Assembly (NCBI RefSeq): GCF_003260205.1
Contig: NZ_QERF01000003.1
Span: 186,001-250,000, forward strand
Length of the DNA stretch: 64,000 nucleotides
Source of the DNA: Winogradskyella tangerina
GTDB taxonomy: Bacteria; Bacteroidota; Bacteroidia; Flavobacteriales; Flavobacteriaceae
Direction: 5' to 3'
Shown here: piece after piece, positions 35,210 to 43,194 of the stretch
How the letters are laid out: each line of letters starts with the position of its first letter
How positions within the stretch are numbered: position 1 is the first letter of the stretch
Translations under genes and position numbers: made by a program
Notes under the pieces: model-generated
Databases searched by the model: none
Told to the model about the DNA's origin: nothing
Seen by the model: the letters and a program-made list of their open reading frames with translations, nothing else

Positions 35210-36321
35210 TCTTGCCACTCTGCAATAAAAAGATTAGTATCTCTAGTGCCGCCGTTATTTCGGTTTGAAGAAAACACTAGATATTTCCCATCATTTGAAA
35301 ATACAGGAAAGGCTTCAAAAGTTTTACCATGTGTCACTCTTCTTACATTCTTACCATCGATATCGATCATGTAAAGGTTGAATGGAAAACCGAGATCGCT
35401 TTCAAAATTTGAGGAAAATAAAACCTTTTCACCGCTAGGATGAAAAAACGGACTCCAATTGGCGTTACCTAAAAATGTAAGCTGACGTAAATCAGAACCA
35501 TCAGCGTTGCAAATAAACAGTTCCATATCGCTAGGCTCTACCAACCCTTGAGCTAGTAAATCCTTGTATTCTTTTTTCTCTTTCTCTGTTTTTGGGCGTG
35601 ATGCTCTAAAAATAAGTTTGGTACCATCAGGTGAGAAAAAAGCGCCGCCATCGTAACCTAATTCATCTGTAATCTGCTTCACGTCTGAACCATCAATATT
35701 CATAGTATACAATTCAAGGTCGCCACTACGAGTTGAGGTGAATACAATTTTATCGCCTTTTGGAGAAACAGTTGGTTCCGCATCGTACCCTGGTTCGTTG
35801 GTTAATTGCTTCACAATATTACCTTCAAGATCGGCTACAAAAATGTCGTAGCTGTCATAAATAGGCCAGATGTATTTTCCATTTTCTTTAGTTGGCACAT
35901 CAGGGCAATTTTCACCTCCGAGATGTGTTGATGCATATATAATATGTTTGTTATCTGGTAAAAAGTAAGAACACGTTGTTCTTCCCATTCCGGTACTTAA
36001 CATTGGAGGAGCAATACTATCCGATAGAGTTTCATTAGCATCCATCAAAAACATTTGGTCACATTCTACACCCCATTTCGTGTGGTTAGATTGAAACACT
36101 AATTGTTTGTCGTCAAAACTCCAATAGGCCTCTGCGTTATCACCACCAAAGGTCACTTGACGTAATGATTTAAAGTTTTTTTCTTCAGGAAATATTAGTG
36201 GGTCTTGATCTTGAGATTCCTCGATTTGGGTTTCAGAAGTGTCTTCTGAGGTCTTAGGTGTTTCCTTTTTGCAAGACGAAAATGAAATTAATAAAACAAG
36301 AATAAAGGCTAATTTCTTCAT
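35206..36321 (-). CDS. PD40/TolB-like beta-propeller lipoprotein
   Basis: This 371-residue protein has a lipobox (LISFSSCKKE, Cys17) followed by an acidic, Thr/Glu-rich linker. WD40-like PD40 repeats follow, for example DAEPTVSPKGDKIVFTSTRS, DGGAFFSPDGTKLIFRASRP and FPVFSNDGKYLVFSSNRN. They form the propeller seen in TolB and the N-terminal part of dipeptidyl peptidase IV. No peptidase domain follows, so the role is probably protein or glycan binding. It overlaps the TonB-type receptor gene convergently and is divergent from the M28 peptidase. Confidence 0.87.
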   Translation of the reverse strand: MKKLAFILVLLISFSSCKKETPKTSEDTSETQIEESQDQDPLIFPEEKNFKSLRQVTFGGDNAEAYWSFDDKQLVFQSNHTKWGVECDQMFLMDANETLSDSIAPPMLSTGMGRTTCSYFLPDNKHIIYASTHLGGENCPDVPTKENGKYIWPIYDSYDIFVADLEGNIVKQLTNEPGYDAEPTVSPKGDKIVFTSTRSGDLELYTMNIDGSDVKQITDELGYDGGAFFSPDGTKLIFRASRPKTEKEKKEYKDLLAQGLVEPSDMELFICNADGSDLRQLTFLGNANWSPFFHPSGEKVLFSSNFESDLGFPFNLYMIDIDGKNVRRVTHGKTFEAFPVFSNDGKYLVFSSNRNNGGTRDTNLFIAEWQD

Positions 36322-36353
36322 GTTAAAGGGTATAATAAGTGGCTATTTATGCC

Positions 36354-36361
36354 TAATTTTG
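36354..36361 (+). promoter_or_regulatory. Probable -7 element for the M28 peptidase gene
   Basis: TAATTTTG lies 20 bp before the ATG at 36382, inside the 60-bp divergent spacer. No clear -33 partner was seen. Confidence 0.45.
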
Positions 36362-36381
36362 CGCAAAAATAAGACATACTG

Positions 36382-37626
36382 ATGAAAAAAATAGTGTTTT
36401 TATTGCTTTTAGCCGGACTCTTTTCCTGCAAGAAAGAACTTAAGGTTTCTGAGAATAAGATAAAAGAAGATGTTGCCTATTTGGCTGATGATAAATTAGA
36501 AGGTCGCCAAACCGGAACCGACGGTGAGGTGAAGGCTTCAAACTATATTTCTGAGCGTTTTAAGGAAATTGGTTTAGAGCCAAAAGGAACAGATGCTTTT
36601 TTACAGGCATTTTCGTTTAAACCAAAAACAGACCCGCATAAAGAGGTTGAGTTTACAAAAAACACAGATAGCACAATTACCGGTCACAATGTTATCGGAT
36701 TTTTAGATAACGGTGCAGAAACAACCATTGTTATAGGTGCGCATTACGATCATTTGGGCTATGGCGGTGAAGGTTCATTATATCGTGGTGAAGAAAAAGC
36801 CGTTCATAACGGAGCCGACGATAATGCTAGTGGTGTAGCGGTAATGCTTAATTTGGCGAGCCGATTAAAAATGAAAAGCGACACTACCGAAGTTAAGGAT
36901 AATAACAACTATATGTTTTTGGCGTTTTCAGGTGAAGAAATGGGTTTATTGGGATCTAATTATTTTTCTAAAAATCCCACAATTGATTCCAAATCAATAA
37001 ACTATATGATCAATATGGATATGGTAGGTCGCTTAAAAGCTGACAGCACATTGGCGGTTTACGGCACCGGAACATCGCCTTTGTTCAGGCAAACCATTAA
37101 ATCTAATAATGAAAAATTCAAACTGGTAGAAAATGAAAGTGGCGTAGGTCCAAGTGATCATACCTCTTTCTATCTTATCGATGTACCAGTTTTACACTTT
37201 TTTACGGGTCAGCATGAAGACTATCACAAACCTAGTGATGATGCCGATAAACTGAATTACGACGGAATGAATCTCATTTCAGATTATATTTTTGATATCA
37301 TTAATGACCTGAATGATAATGGCGAGCTAGCATTTAGAACAACTAAGAATGAAAGTGAAGAAACTCCTCGATTTAAAGTTGGTCTAGGCGTTGTACCAGA
37401 CTATTTGTTCGATGGAGAAGGCATGCGTATTGACGGTACGCGTGAAGACACACCAGCATTTAATGCGGGCCTACAAAAAGGCGATGTTGTAGTGAAACTT
37501 GGTGATAGCCTTGTCACAGATATGATGAGCTATATGAGAGCATTATCCGTTTTTGATAAAGGTGATGAAGCCGCTATAACGGTGGTGCGAGGTGACAAGA
37601 AAATTGACACCAAGGTGAAGTTTTAA
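36382..37626 (+). CDS. M28 family aminopeptidase lipoprotein with PDZ domain
   Basis: This 414-residue protein has a lipobox (LLAGLFSCKKE, Cys16). The M28 zinc ligands appear in VIGAHYDHLGYG, HNGADDNASGVAVML, FSGEEMGLLGS, NYMINMDMVGRL and, near the end of the domain, VLHFFTGQHEDYHKPSDDADK. A C-terminal PDZ domain (about 325-414) includes GLQKGDVVVKLGDS. Such proteins remove N-terminal amino acids outside the cytoplasm. It begins with a TAATTTTG promoter and is followed by DUF4345, dusB and others in the same direction. Confidence 0.93.
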   Translation: MKKIVFLLLLAGLFSCKKELKVSENKIKEDVAYLADDKLEGRQTGTDGEVKASNYISERFKEIGLEPKGTDAFLQAFSFKPKTDPHKEVEFTKNTDSTITGHNVIGFLDNGAETTIVIGAHYDHLGYGGEGSLYRGEEKAVHNGADDNASGVAVMLNLASRLKMKSDTTEVKDNNNYMFLAFSGEEMGLLGSNYFSKNPTIDSKSINYMINMDMVGRLKADSTLAVYGTGTSPLFRQTIKSNNEKFKLVENESGVGPSDHTSFYLIDVPVLHFFTGQHEDYHKPSDDADKLNYDGMNLISDYIFDIINDLNDNGELAFRTTKNESEETPRFKVGLGVVPDYLFDGEGMRIDGTREDTPAFNAGLQKGDVVVKLGDSLVTDMMSYMRALSVFDKGDEAAITVVRGDKKIDTKVKF

Positions 37627-37685
37627 GCTTTTAGCTACACATACAAAATCTTTCAAGTTGAAAGTTTAAAATAGGTCTATATAGC

Positions 37686-38081
37686 ATGAAATTATCTCCC
37701 GCAGCAGTAATTACCAAGATTCATTTGGTCATTTCGATCTGCGTTGTTATTCCAGCTGCTATTATTTATGGCTTCGACTTTGGTGATTTTTTAAATCTGA
37801 ATTTCAACACCATTGACGAGCAGAATTTTTCTAAAGCCGTAATGTGTCTTTACATCGGATTTTCGATTCTCTGGATCTTAGGAATTTTGAAATCCGCCTA
37901 CTTGAAATCCGCCTTAATTTCAAATATGGTCTTTATGCTTGCCCTATCCTTTGGAAGAATTTTGAGCATCATTATTGACGGGCTTCCTTCCGAAGCCTAT
38001 ATCTACGGAACTTTTGGGGAGTTGGTACTTGGTAGCTATGGTGTTTGGCTTCTGAATAGTAAATACCTGAAAAAGTCTTAG
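37686..38081 (+). CDS. DUF4345 family membrane protein
   Basis: This 131-residue protein has four membrane segments (about 12-30, 48-66, 72-90, 104-122). The sequence fits DUF4345: IPAAIIYGFDF near the start, AVMCLYIGFSILWILG in the middle, MLALSFGRILSIIIDG, and GTFGELVLGSYGVWLL at the end. The function is unknown. It lies between the M28 peptidase and dusB genes with short spacers and may be part of their transcript. Confidence 0.8.
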   Translation: MKLSPAAVITKIHLVISICVVIPAAIIYGFDFGDFLNLNFNTIDEQNFSKAVMCLYIGFSILWILGILKSAYLKSALISNMVFMLALSFGRILSIIIDGLPSEAYIYGTFGELVLGSYGVWLLNSKYLKKS

Positions 38082-38102
38082 CTTTGCATCAAAAATTTTG
38101 GC

Positions 38103-39095
38103 TTGGTTAAAATAGACAACATAGAATTAGGAGAATTTCCGTTGTTGCTAGCTCCTATGGAAGACGTTAGCGATCCGCCGTTCCGTGCGCTTTGTAAAGA
38201 GCAAGGGGCTGATGTGGTCTATACGGAGTTTGTGTCTAGCGAAGGCCTTATTCGTAATGCCGCCAAAAGCGTTATGAAGCTCGATATTTATGAAAAAGAA
38301 CGTCCTGTTGGTATTCAGATCTTTGGTGCCAATATGGACAGCATGCTTCAAACGATAGACATCGTTGAGCGTTCTAACCCAGACATTATTGACATTAATT
38401 TCGGCTGCCCTGTAAAGAAAGTGGTGTCTAAAGGCGCAGGTGCAGGTATTTTGAAAGACGTTTGTCTGATGGAAAAGCTAACGGCCGAAATGGTTAAACG
38501 CACCAATTTACCAGTAACCGTTAAAACCAGGTTAGGCTGGGATCACGACTCTATAAAGATTGTTGAGGTGGCTGAAAGACTTCAGGATGTTGGGATTAAA
38601 TCGATAGCTATTCACGGCAGAACCAGAGCGCAGATGTATAAAGGCAATGCCGATTGGAAGCCAATTGCCGAGGTGAAAAACAATCCAAGAATGCACATTC
38701 CTGTGTTCGGAAATGGTGATGTAAATACCCCAGAACGCGCGGCTGAAATGCGCGATAGTTATGGTCTCGATGGTGCGATGATTGGAAGAGCATCTATCGG
38801 AAATCCATGGTTTTTCAAGCAGGTAAAACACTATTTTAAAACAGGTGAGCATTTACCGCCAATTTCAATGCCAGAGCGCGTTGAAGCTGCAAGGCGCCAT
38901 TTGCAAATGTCTATCGATTGGAAAGGGGAGAAGCTTGGTGTTTTTGAAACCAGAAGACATTACACCAATTACTTTAAAGGTATTCCAAACTTCAAGGAAT
39001 ACAGAATGAAAATGGTAACCAGTGACGATTCAAAAGACGTCTTCGATACTTTCGATGAGGTGTTAGAGAAGTTTGCTGATTATCAATTCGCTTAA
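38103..39095 (+). CDS. dusB: tRNA-dihydrouridine synthase, TTG start
   Basis: Dus enzymes reduce uridine in tRNA D-loops with FMN and NADPH. The 330-residue sequence has LLLAPMEDVSDPPFRALCKE, EFVSSEGLI, NFGCPVKKVVSKGAGAGIL with the catalytic cysteine, KTRLGW, IHGRTRAQMYKGNADW and GNGDVNTPERAAEM. This is the standard DusB order. The only in-frame initiator before the conserved region is TTG at 38103, because an in-frame TAG sits at 38079-38081; the predicted start VKIDNIELGEFP agrees with relatives. TAGCTTTG at 38079-38086 may be its promoter. Confidence 0.95.
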   Translation: MVKIDNIELGEFPLLLAPMEDVSDPPFRALCKEQGADVVYTEFVSSEGLIRNAAKSVMKLDIYEKERPVGIQIFGANMDSMLQTIDIVERSNPDIIDINFGCPVKKVVSKGAGAGILKDVCLMEKLTAEMVKRTNLPVTVKTRLGWDHDSIKIVEVAERLQDVGIKSIAIHGRTRAQMYKGNADWKPIAEVKNNPRMHIPVFGNGDVNTPERAAEMRDSYGLDGAMIGRASIGNPWFFKQVKHYFKTGEHLPPISMPERVEAARRHLQMSIDWKGEKLGVFETRRHYTNYFKGIPNFKEYRMKMVTSDDSKDVFDTFDEVLEKFADYQFA

Positions 39096-40294
39096 GTCTG
39101 AATTAATTTTTTCGTTATACGTTGTGAAGCAATTCGCGAAGCAATGATGCCTAAAGCAAAAATTGTGGCTAGAACCAATACTATATTGAAAGCCTTTAAG
39201 CGCACCGGATAAGCCAATTCGGGAGTGAGCATAACGAGTTCAAAACTTTGTTGCAAGTAAACAATTAGAAGACCAAGAGTAACACCAATTACACCACTTA
39301 CCATGGTCATTAAGCTACCTTGCCAAAAGAAAATCGACTTTATGGTTTTTGGCTCTGTTCCTAAATTGAAAAGGGTATTCAATGATTTCTTTTTATCGAG
39401 AATCATCATAATAATTGCGCCAATAACATTAAACAAAGCAATGATGATCACAAGGGTGAAAATTAAATAAATGGCTAGGTTTTCGGTATTTAGCATTTTG
39501 AACAAGGCATCATTAAGTTGTTCCCTGTTTTTAATATCAAACTGAAAATTAAAAGCCGCATTAATAGCCTCTCTTACTTGGTCTTCATCAGCATCGGGGT
39601 TGAGCTTTAATTCTAAGGCACTAATTTGATCGGTCTTGTAATTTAGCAGTTGTTTGGCTAAAGTAATATCTGAAAACACATATTCAGAATTTAGTTCTTC
39701 ATTAATATCGAAGAGCCCTACATTATTCACAAATACTGAATTATAAGCGCTACTGACTGAACTTATTTGGCCCTTACCTGGTTTCGGAACATATAGTGAA
39801 AGCGACTTTCTGAAATCGAGAATTCCAAAAGACAGATTGTTTGAAATTCCCCAACCCGACACCACGTCATTACTTTCAGGCGAGAGCCAACCACCTTTAG
39901 TCACCATCGAATCTATGTTGGTGACATTCAAAAAGTTGGCGTCAACACCTTTTAAAGTGGCTAAAAGGTTTTTGTTTTCAGACTTAATTATGATACGCTC
40001 CTCAATAATTTCAGAATAAGAAGCAATACCAGCAATCTCATTTAGTTTTGACTTATCATCCTCCGAAAAGACAAAAGATTTTCCGGTAGTTGGTAATAAT
40101 TTCAGATCAGGATCAACGAACGATGAGAATTGAAGGCTGTAATCTTTAAGTCCGGCAAAAACAGACAATACAATAAAGAGTGCTGCCGATGCAATTATAA
40201 CACCTCCCGAAGCAATTAGAGTCATAATATTTATAGCATTACTACTGCTTTTAGAAAACAGGTAACGTTTTGCTATATAGAGTGGAAAATTCAC
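39092..40294 (-). CDS. FtsX/LolE-type ABC transporter permease
   Basis: This 400-residue inner-membrane protein starts NFPLYIAKRYLFSKSSSNAINIM, the usual beginning of LolC/LolE-like permeases. It has one N-terminal membrane segment (about 22-48), a large periplasmic domain (about 50-270), and three C-terminal segments (about 275-300, 325-350, 370-390). In Gram-negative bacteria such proteins extract lipoproteins from the inner membrane together with an ATPase. The ATPase gene is not adjacent. It starts one base after rbfA, so the two are co-transcribed. Confidence 0.88.
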   Translation of the reverse strand: MNFPLYIAKRYLFSKSSSNAINIMTLIASGGVIIASAALFIVLSVFAGLKDYSLQFSSFVDPDLKLLPTTGKSFVFSEDDKSKLNEIAGIASYSEIIEERIIIKSENKNLLATLKGVDANFLNVTNIDSMVTKGGWLSPESNDVVSGWGISNNLSFGILDFRKSLSLYVPKPGKGQISSVSSAYNSVFVNNVGLFDINEELNSEYVFSDITLAKQLLNYKTDQISALELKLNPDADEDQVREAINAAFNFQFDIKNREQLNDALFKMLNTENLAIYLIFTLVIIIALFNVIGAIIMMILDKKKSLNTLFNLGTEPKTIKSIFFWQGSLMTMVSGVIGVTLGLLIVYLQQSFELVMLTPELAYPVRLKAFNIVLVLATIFALGIIASRIASQRITKKLIQT

Positions 40295-40687
40295 TTAAGA
40301 TTTTTTGCGCTTGTCTAGAAGGTCTGTATCGTCTAGCGGGTTTTCTTCCCCCTTGAGTGAACGCTCAATGCCATCGATATATTCTAGGGAATCGTCAATA
40401 AAAAACTCGAGTTGAGGCATGCGTCGCAATTGATGACGTGTGCGTTGCGCAAGCTCGTGTCTTATTAGTGGGGTATTAGACCTAATACCATCAATTAATT
40501 CTTGAGCCTTATTATTTGGGAAAATGCTTAGATATACTTTGGCAATAGATAGATCAACAGTAACATTTACTTTAGAAACAGAAATGATTACACCCTTTAA
40601 TCCACCTGAAGACGCTGCGTGTTGCAACACCTCTGCCAGATCTTGTTGAATTATCCCCGCTATTTTTTTCTGTCTATTACTCTCCAT
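40295..40687 (-). CDS. rbfA: Ribosome-binding factor A
   Basis: RbfA helps mature 16S rRNA in the 30S subunit. The 130 residues have the KH-like fold sequence: RQKKIAGIIQQDLAEVLQHA, ISVSKVNVTVDLSIAKVYLS, and IRHELAQRTRHQLRRMPQL, followed by FFIDDSLEYIDGIERSL. Length is normal. A short acidic-basic tail ends the protein. It is directly upstream of the LolE-like permease gene, an order often seen in Bacteroidota. Confidence 0.95.
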   Translation of the reverse strand: MESNRQKKIAGIIQQDLAEVLQHAASSGGLKGVIISVSKVNVTVDLSIAKVYLSIFPNNKAQELIDGIRSNTPLIRHELAQRTRHQLRRMPQLEFFIDDSLEYIDGIERSLKGEENPLDDTDLLDKRKKS

Positions 40688-40795
40688 GCTGCAAAAGTAT
40701 AGGATATTTAAGGATTATGGTATTTTTATATAACAAAAATCATAGTTTTATATAAGAAGAATAACGTTCTTTGAGCCATAAATTATAAGAAAGTA

Positions 40796-41200
40796 ATGAA
40801 GAAAATAGAACATATCGGAATTGCAGTAAAAGATATAGAGGCCTCTAATGCCCTTTTTGAAGCTTTATTCGGTGAGGCACATTATAAAATTGAAGAGGTT
40901 GAGAGTGAAGGTGTAAAAACCTCATTTTTTAAATGTGGCCCAAATAAGATCGAATTGCTTCAAGCCACCAATGAGGATAGTCCGATTGCCAAATTTATTG
41001 AGAAAAAAGGGGAAGGTATTCATCATATTGCTTTTGCTGTCGACGATATTGAAGCCGAAATTGAACGACTTACAGAAAAAGGCTTTTCGATGATTCATAA
41101 AGTGCCTAAAAAAGGTGCCGACAATAAGATAATTGCTTTTTTACACCCGAAGTCTTCCAATAGTGTTCTAGTAGAGCTATGCCAAGACATTAGGGATTAA
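40796..41200 (+). CDS. mce: Methylmalonyl-CoA epimerase
   Basis: The enzyme interconverts (2R)- and (2S)-methylmalonyl-CoA in propionyl-CoA/succinyl-CoA metabolism. The 134 residues have two glyoxalase-fold halves. Metal ligands are visible in KKIEHIGIAVKDIEAS, KIELLQA, GEGIHHIAFAVDDIEAEIE and VLVELCQ. Length is normal. It stands alone upstream of tRNA-Met; the mutase genes are not in the window. Confidence 0.95.
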   Translation: MKKIEHIGIAVKDIEASNALFEALFGEAHYKIEEVESEGVKTSFFKCGPNKIELLQATNEDSPIAKFIEKKGEGIHHIAFAVDDIEAEIERLTEKGFSMIHKVPKKGADNKIIAFLHPKSSNSVLVELCQDIRD

Positions 41201-41275
41201 AATGCTTGTAGAGTTTTAAAATATATAGTAATATTGCACACTCTTCAGAAATGAAGGGTTTGGCACAAGCCAATA

Positions 41276-41349
41276 GGTCCTATAACTCAGTTGGTTAGAG
41301 TATCTGACTCATAATCAGAAAGTCCCTGGTTCGAGCCCAGGTGGGACCA
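41276..41349 (+). tRNA. tRNA-Met (CAT), elongator type
   Basis: Acceptor strands GGTCCTA (41276-41282) and TGGGACC (41342-41348) pair, with one T-G pair. The anticodon arm TCTGACTCATAATCAGA carries CAT, and the T-arm is CCTGGTTCGAGCCCAGG. The discriminator is A and CCA is not encoded. A CAT anticodon could also mark tRNA-Ile2 modified by lysidine; elongator Met is favoured but not certain. The last 17 bases of the tRNA lie in the first copy of a 79-bp duplication. Confidence 0.9.
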
Positions 41350-41411
41350 CGAAGTGGTACAGACCTCAGCGTTAGCTGGGGTTTTTTTGTACAACAAAGT
41401 TGGGCGAGAAG
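41333..41411 (+). repeat. 79-bp direct repeat, copy A (tRNA 3' end plus terminator)
   Basis: Copy A begins GAGCCCAGGTGGGACC inside the tRNA T-arm, contains the terminator and ends GGGCGAGAAG. It matches copy B at 41435-41513 in 74 of 79 positions, with no gaps. The first 24 bases are identical. Confidence 0.92.
41363..41388 (+). terminator. tRNA-Met terminator (copy A)
   Basis: ACCTCAGC and GCTGGGGT pair around GTTA and are followed by a T-run. Confidence 0.85.
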
Positions 41412-41434
41412 TTTATACTGAGCGAAGTCGAAGT
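41412..41434 (+). repeat. REP-like sequence between the 79-bp repeats
   Basis: The 23-bp spacer contains CTGAGCGAAGTCGAAG (41418-41433). It shares the CTGAGC and TCGAAG halves with the inverted repeats flanking the GIY-YIG gene at 57478-57500 and 57839-57862. Confidence 0.7.
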
Positions 41435-41513
41435 GAGCCCAGGTGGGACCACGAAGTGTTACAAACCTCAGCGTATGCTGGGGTTTTTTTGTGCAACAAA
41501 GTTGGGCGAGAAG
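41435..41513 (+). repeat. 79-bp direct repeat, copy B
   Basis: Second copy of the tRNA 3' end and terminator block, 5 substitutions from copy A. Two of the substitutions fall in the terminator loop, leaving the stem intact. Confidence 0.92.
41465..41490 (+). terminator. Duplicate terminator (copy B)
   Basis: ACCTCAGC and GCTGGGGT pair around GTAT, followed by a T-run. It has the same stem as the copy A terminator. Confidence 0.85.
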
Positions 41514-41621
41514 CTCGATTTGTAAACAATGAGATTGGTACGATTGTGGAAACGTATATATGAAGAATAAGGAGACGACAAAAGCTTATATAGTCTCACT
41601 ACAAATAGAGACTCAAGACTA

Positions 41622-41852
41622 CTATTTAGATTTTTGCTTATAAAGTGTTAAACCACATATTAAAAACAAACATCCGAGACCAATCATGGTTAAAAATGCC
41701 GTGAAACGCCCCGAAAACTCCCCCCAGTTATACGAATTACTTTTTACATCAGCTGTGGAAAGAGAAGCAATAAGATCTGGCGCGGAAAATAACCCAAATA
41801 GAAAAATGAGACCACTTATAGCAAATAATACAACGCCTATTACTCTCTTCAT
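41622..41852 (-). CDS. Small two-helix membrane protein, unknown
   Basis: I do not recognise this 76-residue protein. It begins MKRVIGVVLFAISGLIFLFG, a signal-anchor or first membrane helix. A short polar loop with LSTADVKSNSYNWGEFSGRF follows, and then a second helix (about 50-70) ending in the basic tail LYKQKSK. The hydrophobic pattern and clean ATG suggest a real gene. No neighbour gives a functional hint. A different frame covering the same DNA is less plausible. Confidence 0.6.
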   Translation of the reverse strand: MKRVIGVVLFAISGLIFLFGLFSAPDLIASLSTADVKSNSYNWGEFSGRFTAFLTMIGLGCLFLICGLTLYKQKSK

Positions 41853-42306
41853 TATGTAAGAAATTTGATGTTATCAAGGGATTTGAGTTGAAACAAAGAA
41901 AAATTATCATCATTTTGAGCACCGATGTAATAAGTGGTAAACTTGAATTAATAAGCGGAGATATTAGAAAGAAAAATTTGAATGACACCCCTATTTAAAG
42001 CCCAAGATCGCATCGATATCTTAGTGAGAATAGAATTGAAGTCAACATAGCTGTTTTGTGAGGTAATAATTGTACGCGCTTAGATTAATTTATACATTAA
42101 TTATAAATAGCACAAACAATCTTAAGCTGGATTATAAATTAATATTATATTTGCGTTAAATGCTGATTAAAATTGTGCGTATCTTCCCTAATTTGAGCAG
42201 ATTTTAGGCATTTCATCGACAATATTTACCGTTCAAAGACGTTTTTTTAATTAGATTTATTTTGTTAGGTCGGTTTTTTTTATACTTTTACACCATTATT
42301 AATAGC
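41853..42306. other. Non-coding spacer of about 450 bp
   Basis: This AT-rich stretch contains no convincing gene, tRNA or strong hairpin. A TATATTTG-like match (ATTATATTTGCG near 42145) could be a promoter for the small gene at 42307, but it lies 150 bases upstream, leaving room for a leader RNA. Confidence 0.4.
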
Positions 42307-42516
42307 ATGCAGAGAAAAAATATGTTAGCCTCAATCTTATTTTTCTTCATGAGCTTCGCCTCTATGGCTCAAGGAGCTACCCCGCCACCCCCTATGCCAC
42401 CGCCTCCTCCAGGACTTCCTATTGACGGCGGAATACTAATGTTGTTTATACTAGCCTTAAGTTTAGGTATCTATAAAGCGTATAAGATGTCTAATAAAGC
42501 AGATTTACTGTCTTAG
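42307..42516 (+). CDS. Small PID-CTERM-like membrane protein
   Basis: This short protein (69 residues from ATG 42307, MQRKNMLASILFFFMSFASM) has a signal peptide ending near MAQG. A proline-rich linker PPPPMPPPPPG follows. Next come LPIDGG, a hydrophobic helix (ILMLFILALSLGIYKAY) and a short polar tail. The order P-I-D, helix, basic residue resembles the PID-CTERM sorting signal described for Bacteroidota, which is thought to be processed by exosortase-like enzymes. The assignment is from memory of the motif. If correct, almost the whole mature protein is the sorting tail. An upstream TTG start at 42262 is unlikely. Confidence 0.6.
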   Translation: MQRKNMLASILFFFMSFASMAQGATPPPPMPPPPPGLPIDGGILMLFILALSLGIYKAYKMSNKADLLS

Positions 42517-43095
42517 ATCATTTAGGCGCTTTACGTATTTTCCGATGACATCGAATTCTAAGTTAACCTTATCACCAACATTTAAGGTTTTAAAAGTAGT
42601 ATGTTCGTAAGTGTAAGGAATTATGGCTACCGAAAACTGATTGATTTTCGAGTTAACCACAGTTAGACTAACACCATTTACAGTAATAGACCCTTTTTCA
42701 ATGGTAATGTTGCTGAGGTCTTTGTCATATTCAAACGTAAAAACCCAACTGCCATCTTCTTCAGAAATAGAAATACATTCAGCAGTCTGATCTACATGCC
42801 CCTGAACAATATGACCATCTAATCGATCGCCTAATTTCATGGCGCGTTCAATATTTACCAGGTCACCCACCTTAAGTGCGCCAATATTGGTTTTATCTAA
42901 AGTTTCCTGAATGGCAGTAACCACATAGTTGTCATTTTCAATATTAACCACGGTTAAGCATACACCATTATGTGCGACACTCTGATCTATTTTTAATTCA
43001 GCAGTAATAGACGAATTAAAAGTTAAGTGAAGGTTTCCGTTTTCCTTTTCTAATTTTTCTACTATGCCTAAATTTTCAATAATACCTGTAAACAT
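42505..43095 (-). CDS. ribE: Riboflavin synthase, alpha subunit
   Basis: The enzyme dismutates two 6,7-dimethyl-8-ribityllumazine molecules to riboflavin. The 196 residues show the two homologous lumazine-binding halves. The N-terminal half starts MFTGIIENLGIVEKLEKENG with VAHNGVCLTV. The second half has GHIVQGHVDQTAECI and KGSITVNGVSLTVVN. Length is normal. No FMN riboswitch is apparent in the 99-bp divergent spacer to pdxA. The 3' end overlaps the PID-CTERM-like gene by 12 bases. Confidence 0.96.
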   Translation of the reverse strand: MFTGIIENLGIVEKLEKENGNLHLTFNSSITAELKIDQSVAHNGVCLTVVNIENDNYVVTAIQETLDKTNIGALKVGDLVNIERAMKLGDRLDGHIVQGHVDQTAECISISEEDGSWVFTFEYDKDLSNITIEKGSITVNGVSLTVVNSKINQFSVAIIPYTYEHTTFKTLNVGDKVNLEFDVIGKYVKRLNDLRQ

Positions 43096-43194
43096 TAAAT
43101 CTACTTTATTTAGTTAAATTTGCAATGCAAAGTTAAGCACACAATTAGATACATTAATAGATTTTAATACAAAAATAGGATAACGGTTAAGAGC

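Noticed and set aside
41333..41513. Phage or island att-site pair at tRNA-Met
   Set aside because: The copies are only 23 bp apart, no integrase is nearby, and the spacer is a REP-like sequence.
41354..41563. Plus-strand 69-codon open frame after tRNA-Met
   Set aside because: It runs through two terminators and a 79-bp repeat, which also explains its internally repeated translation. It has no family signal.
43096..43194. FMN riboswitch before ribE
   Set aside because: The 99-bp spacer between ribE and pdxA lacks the conserved RFN-element sequences.
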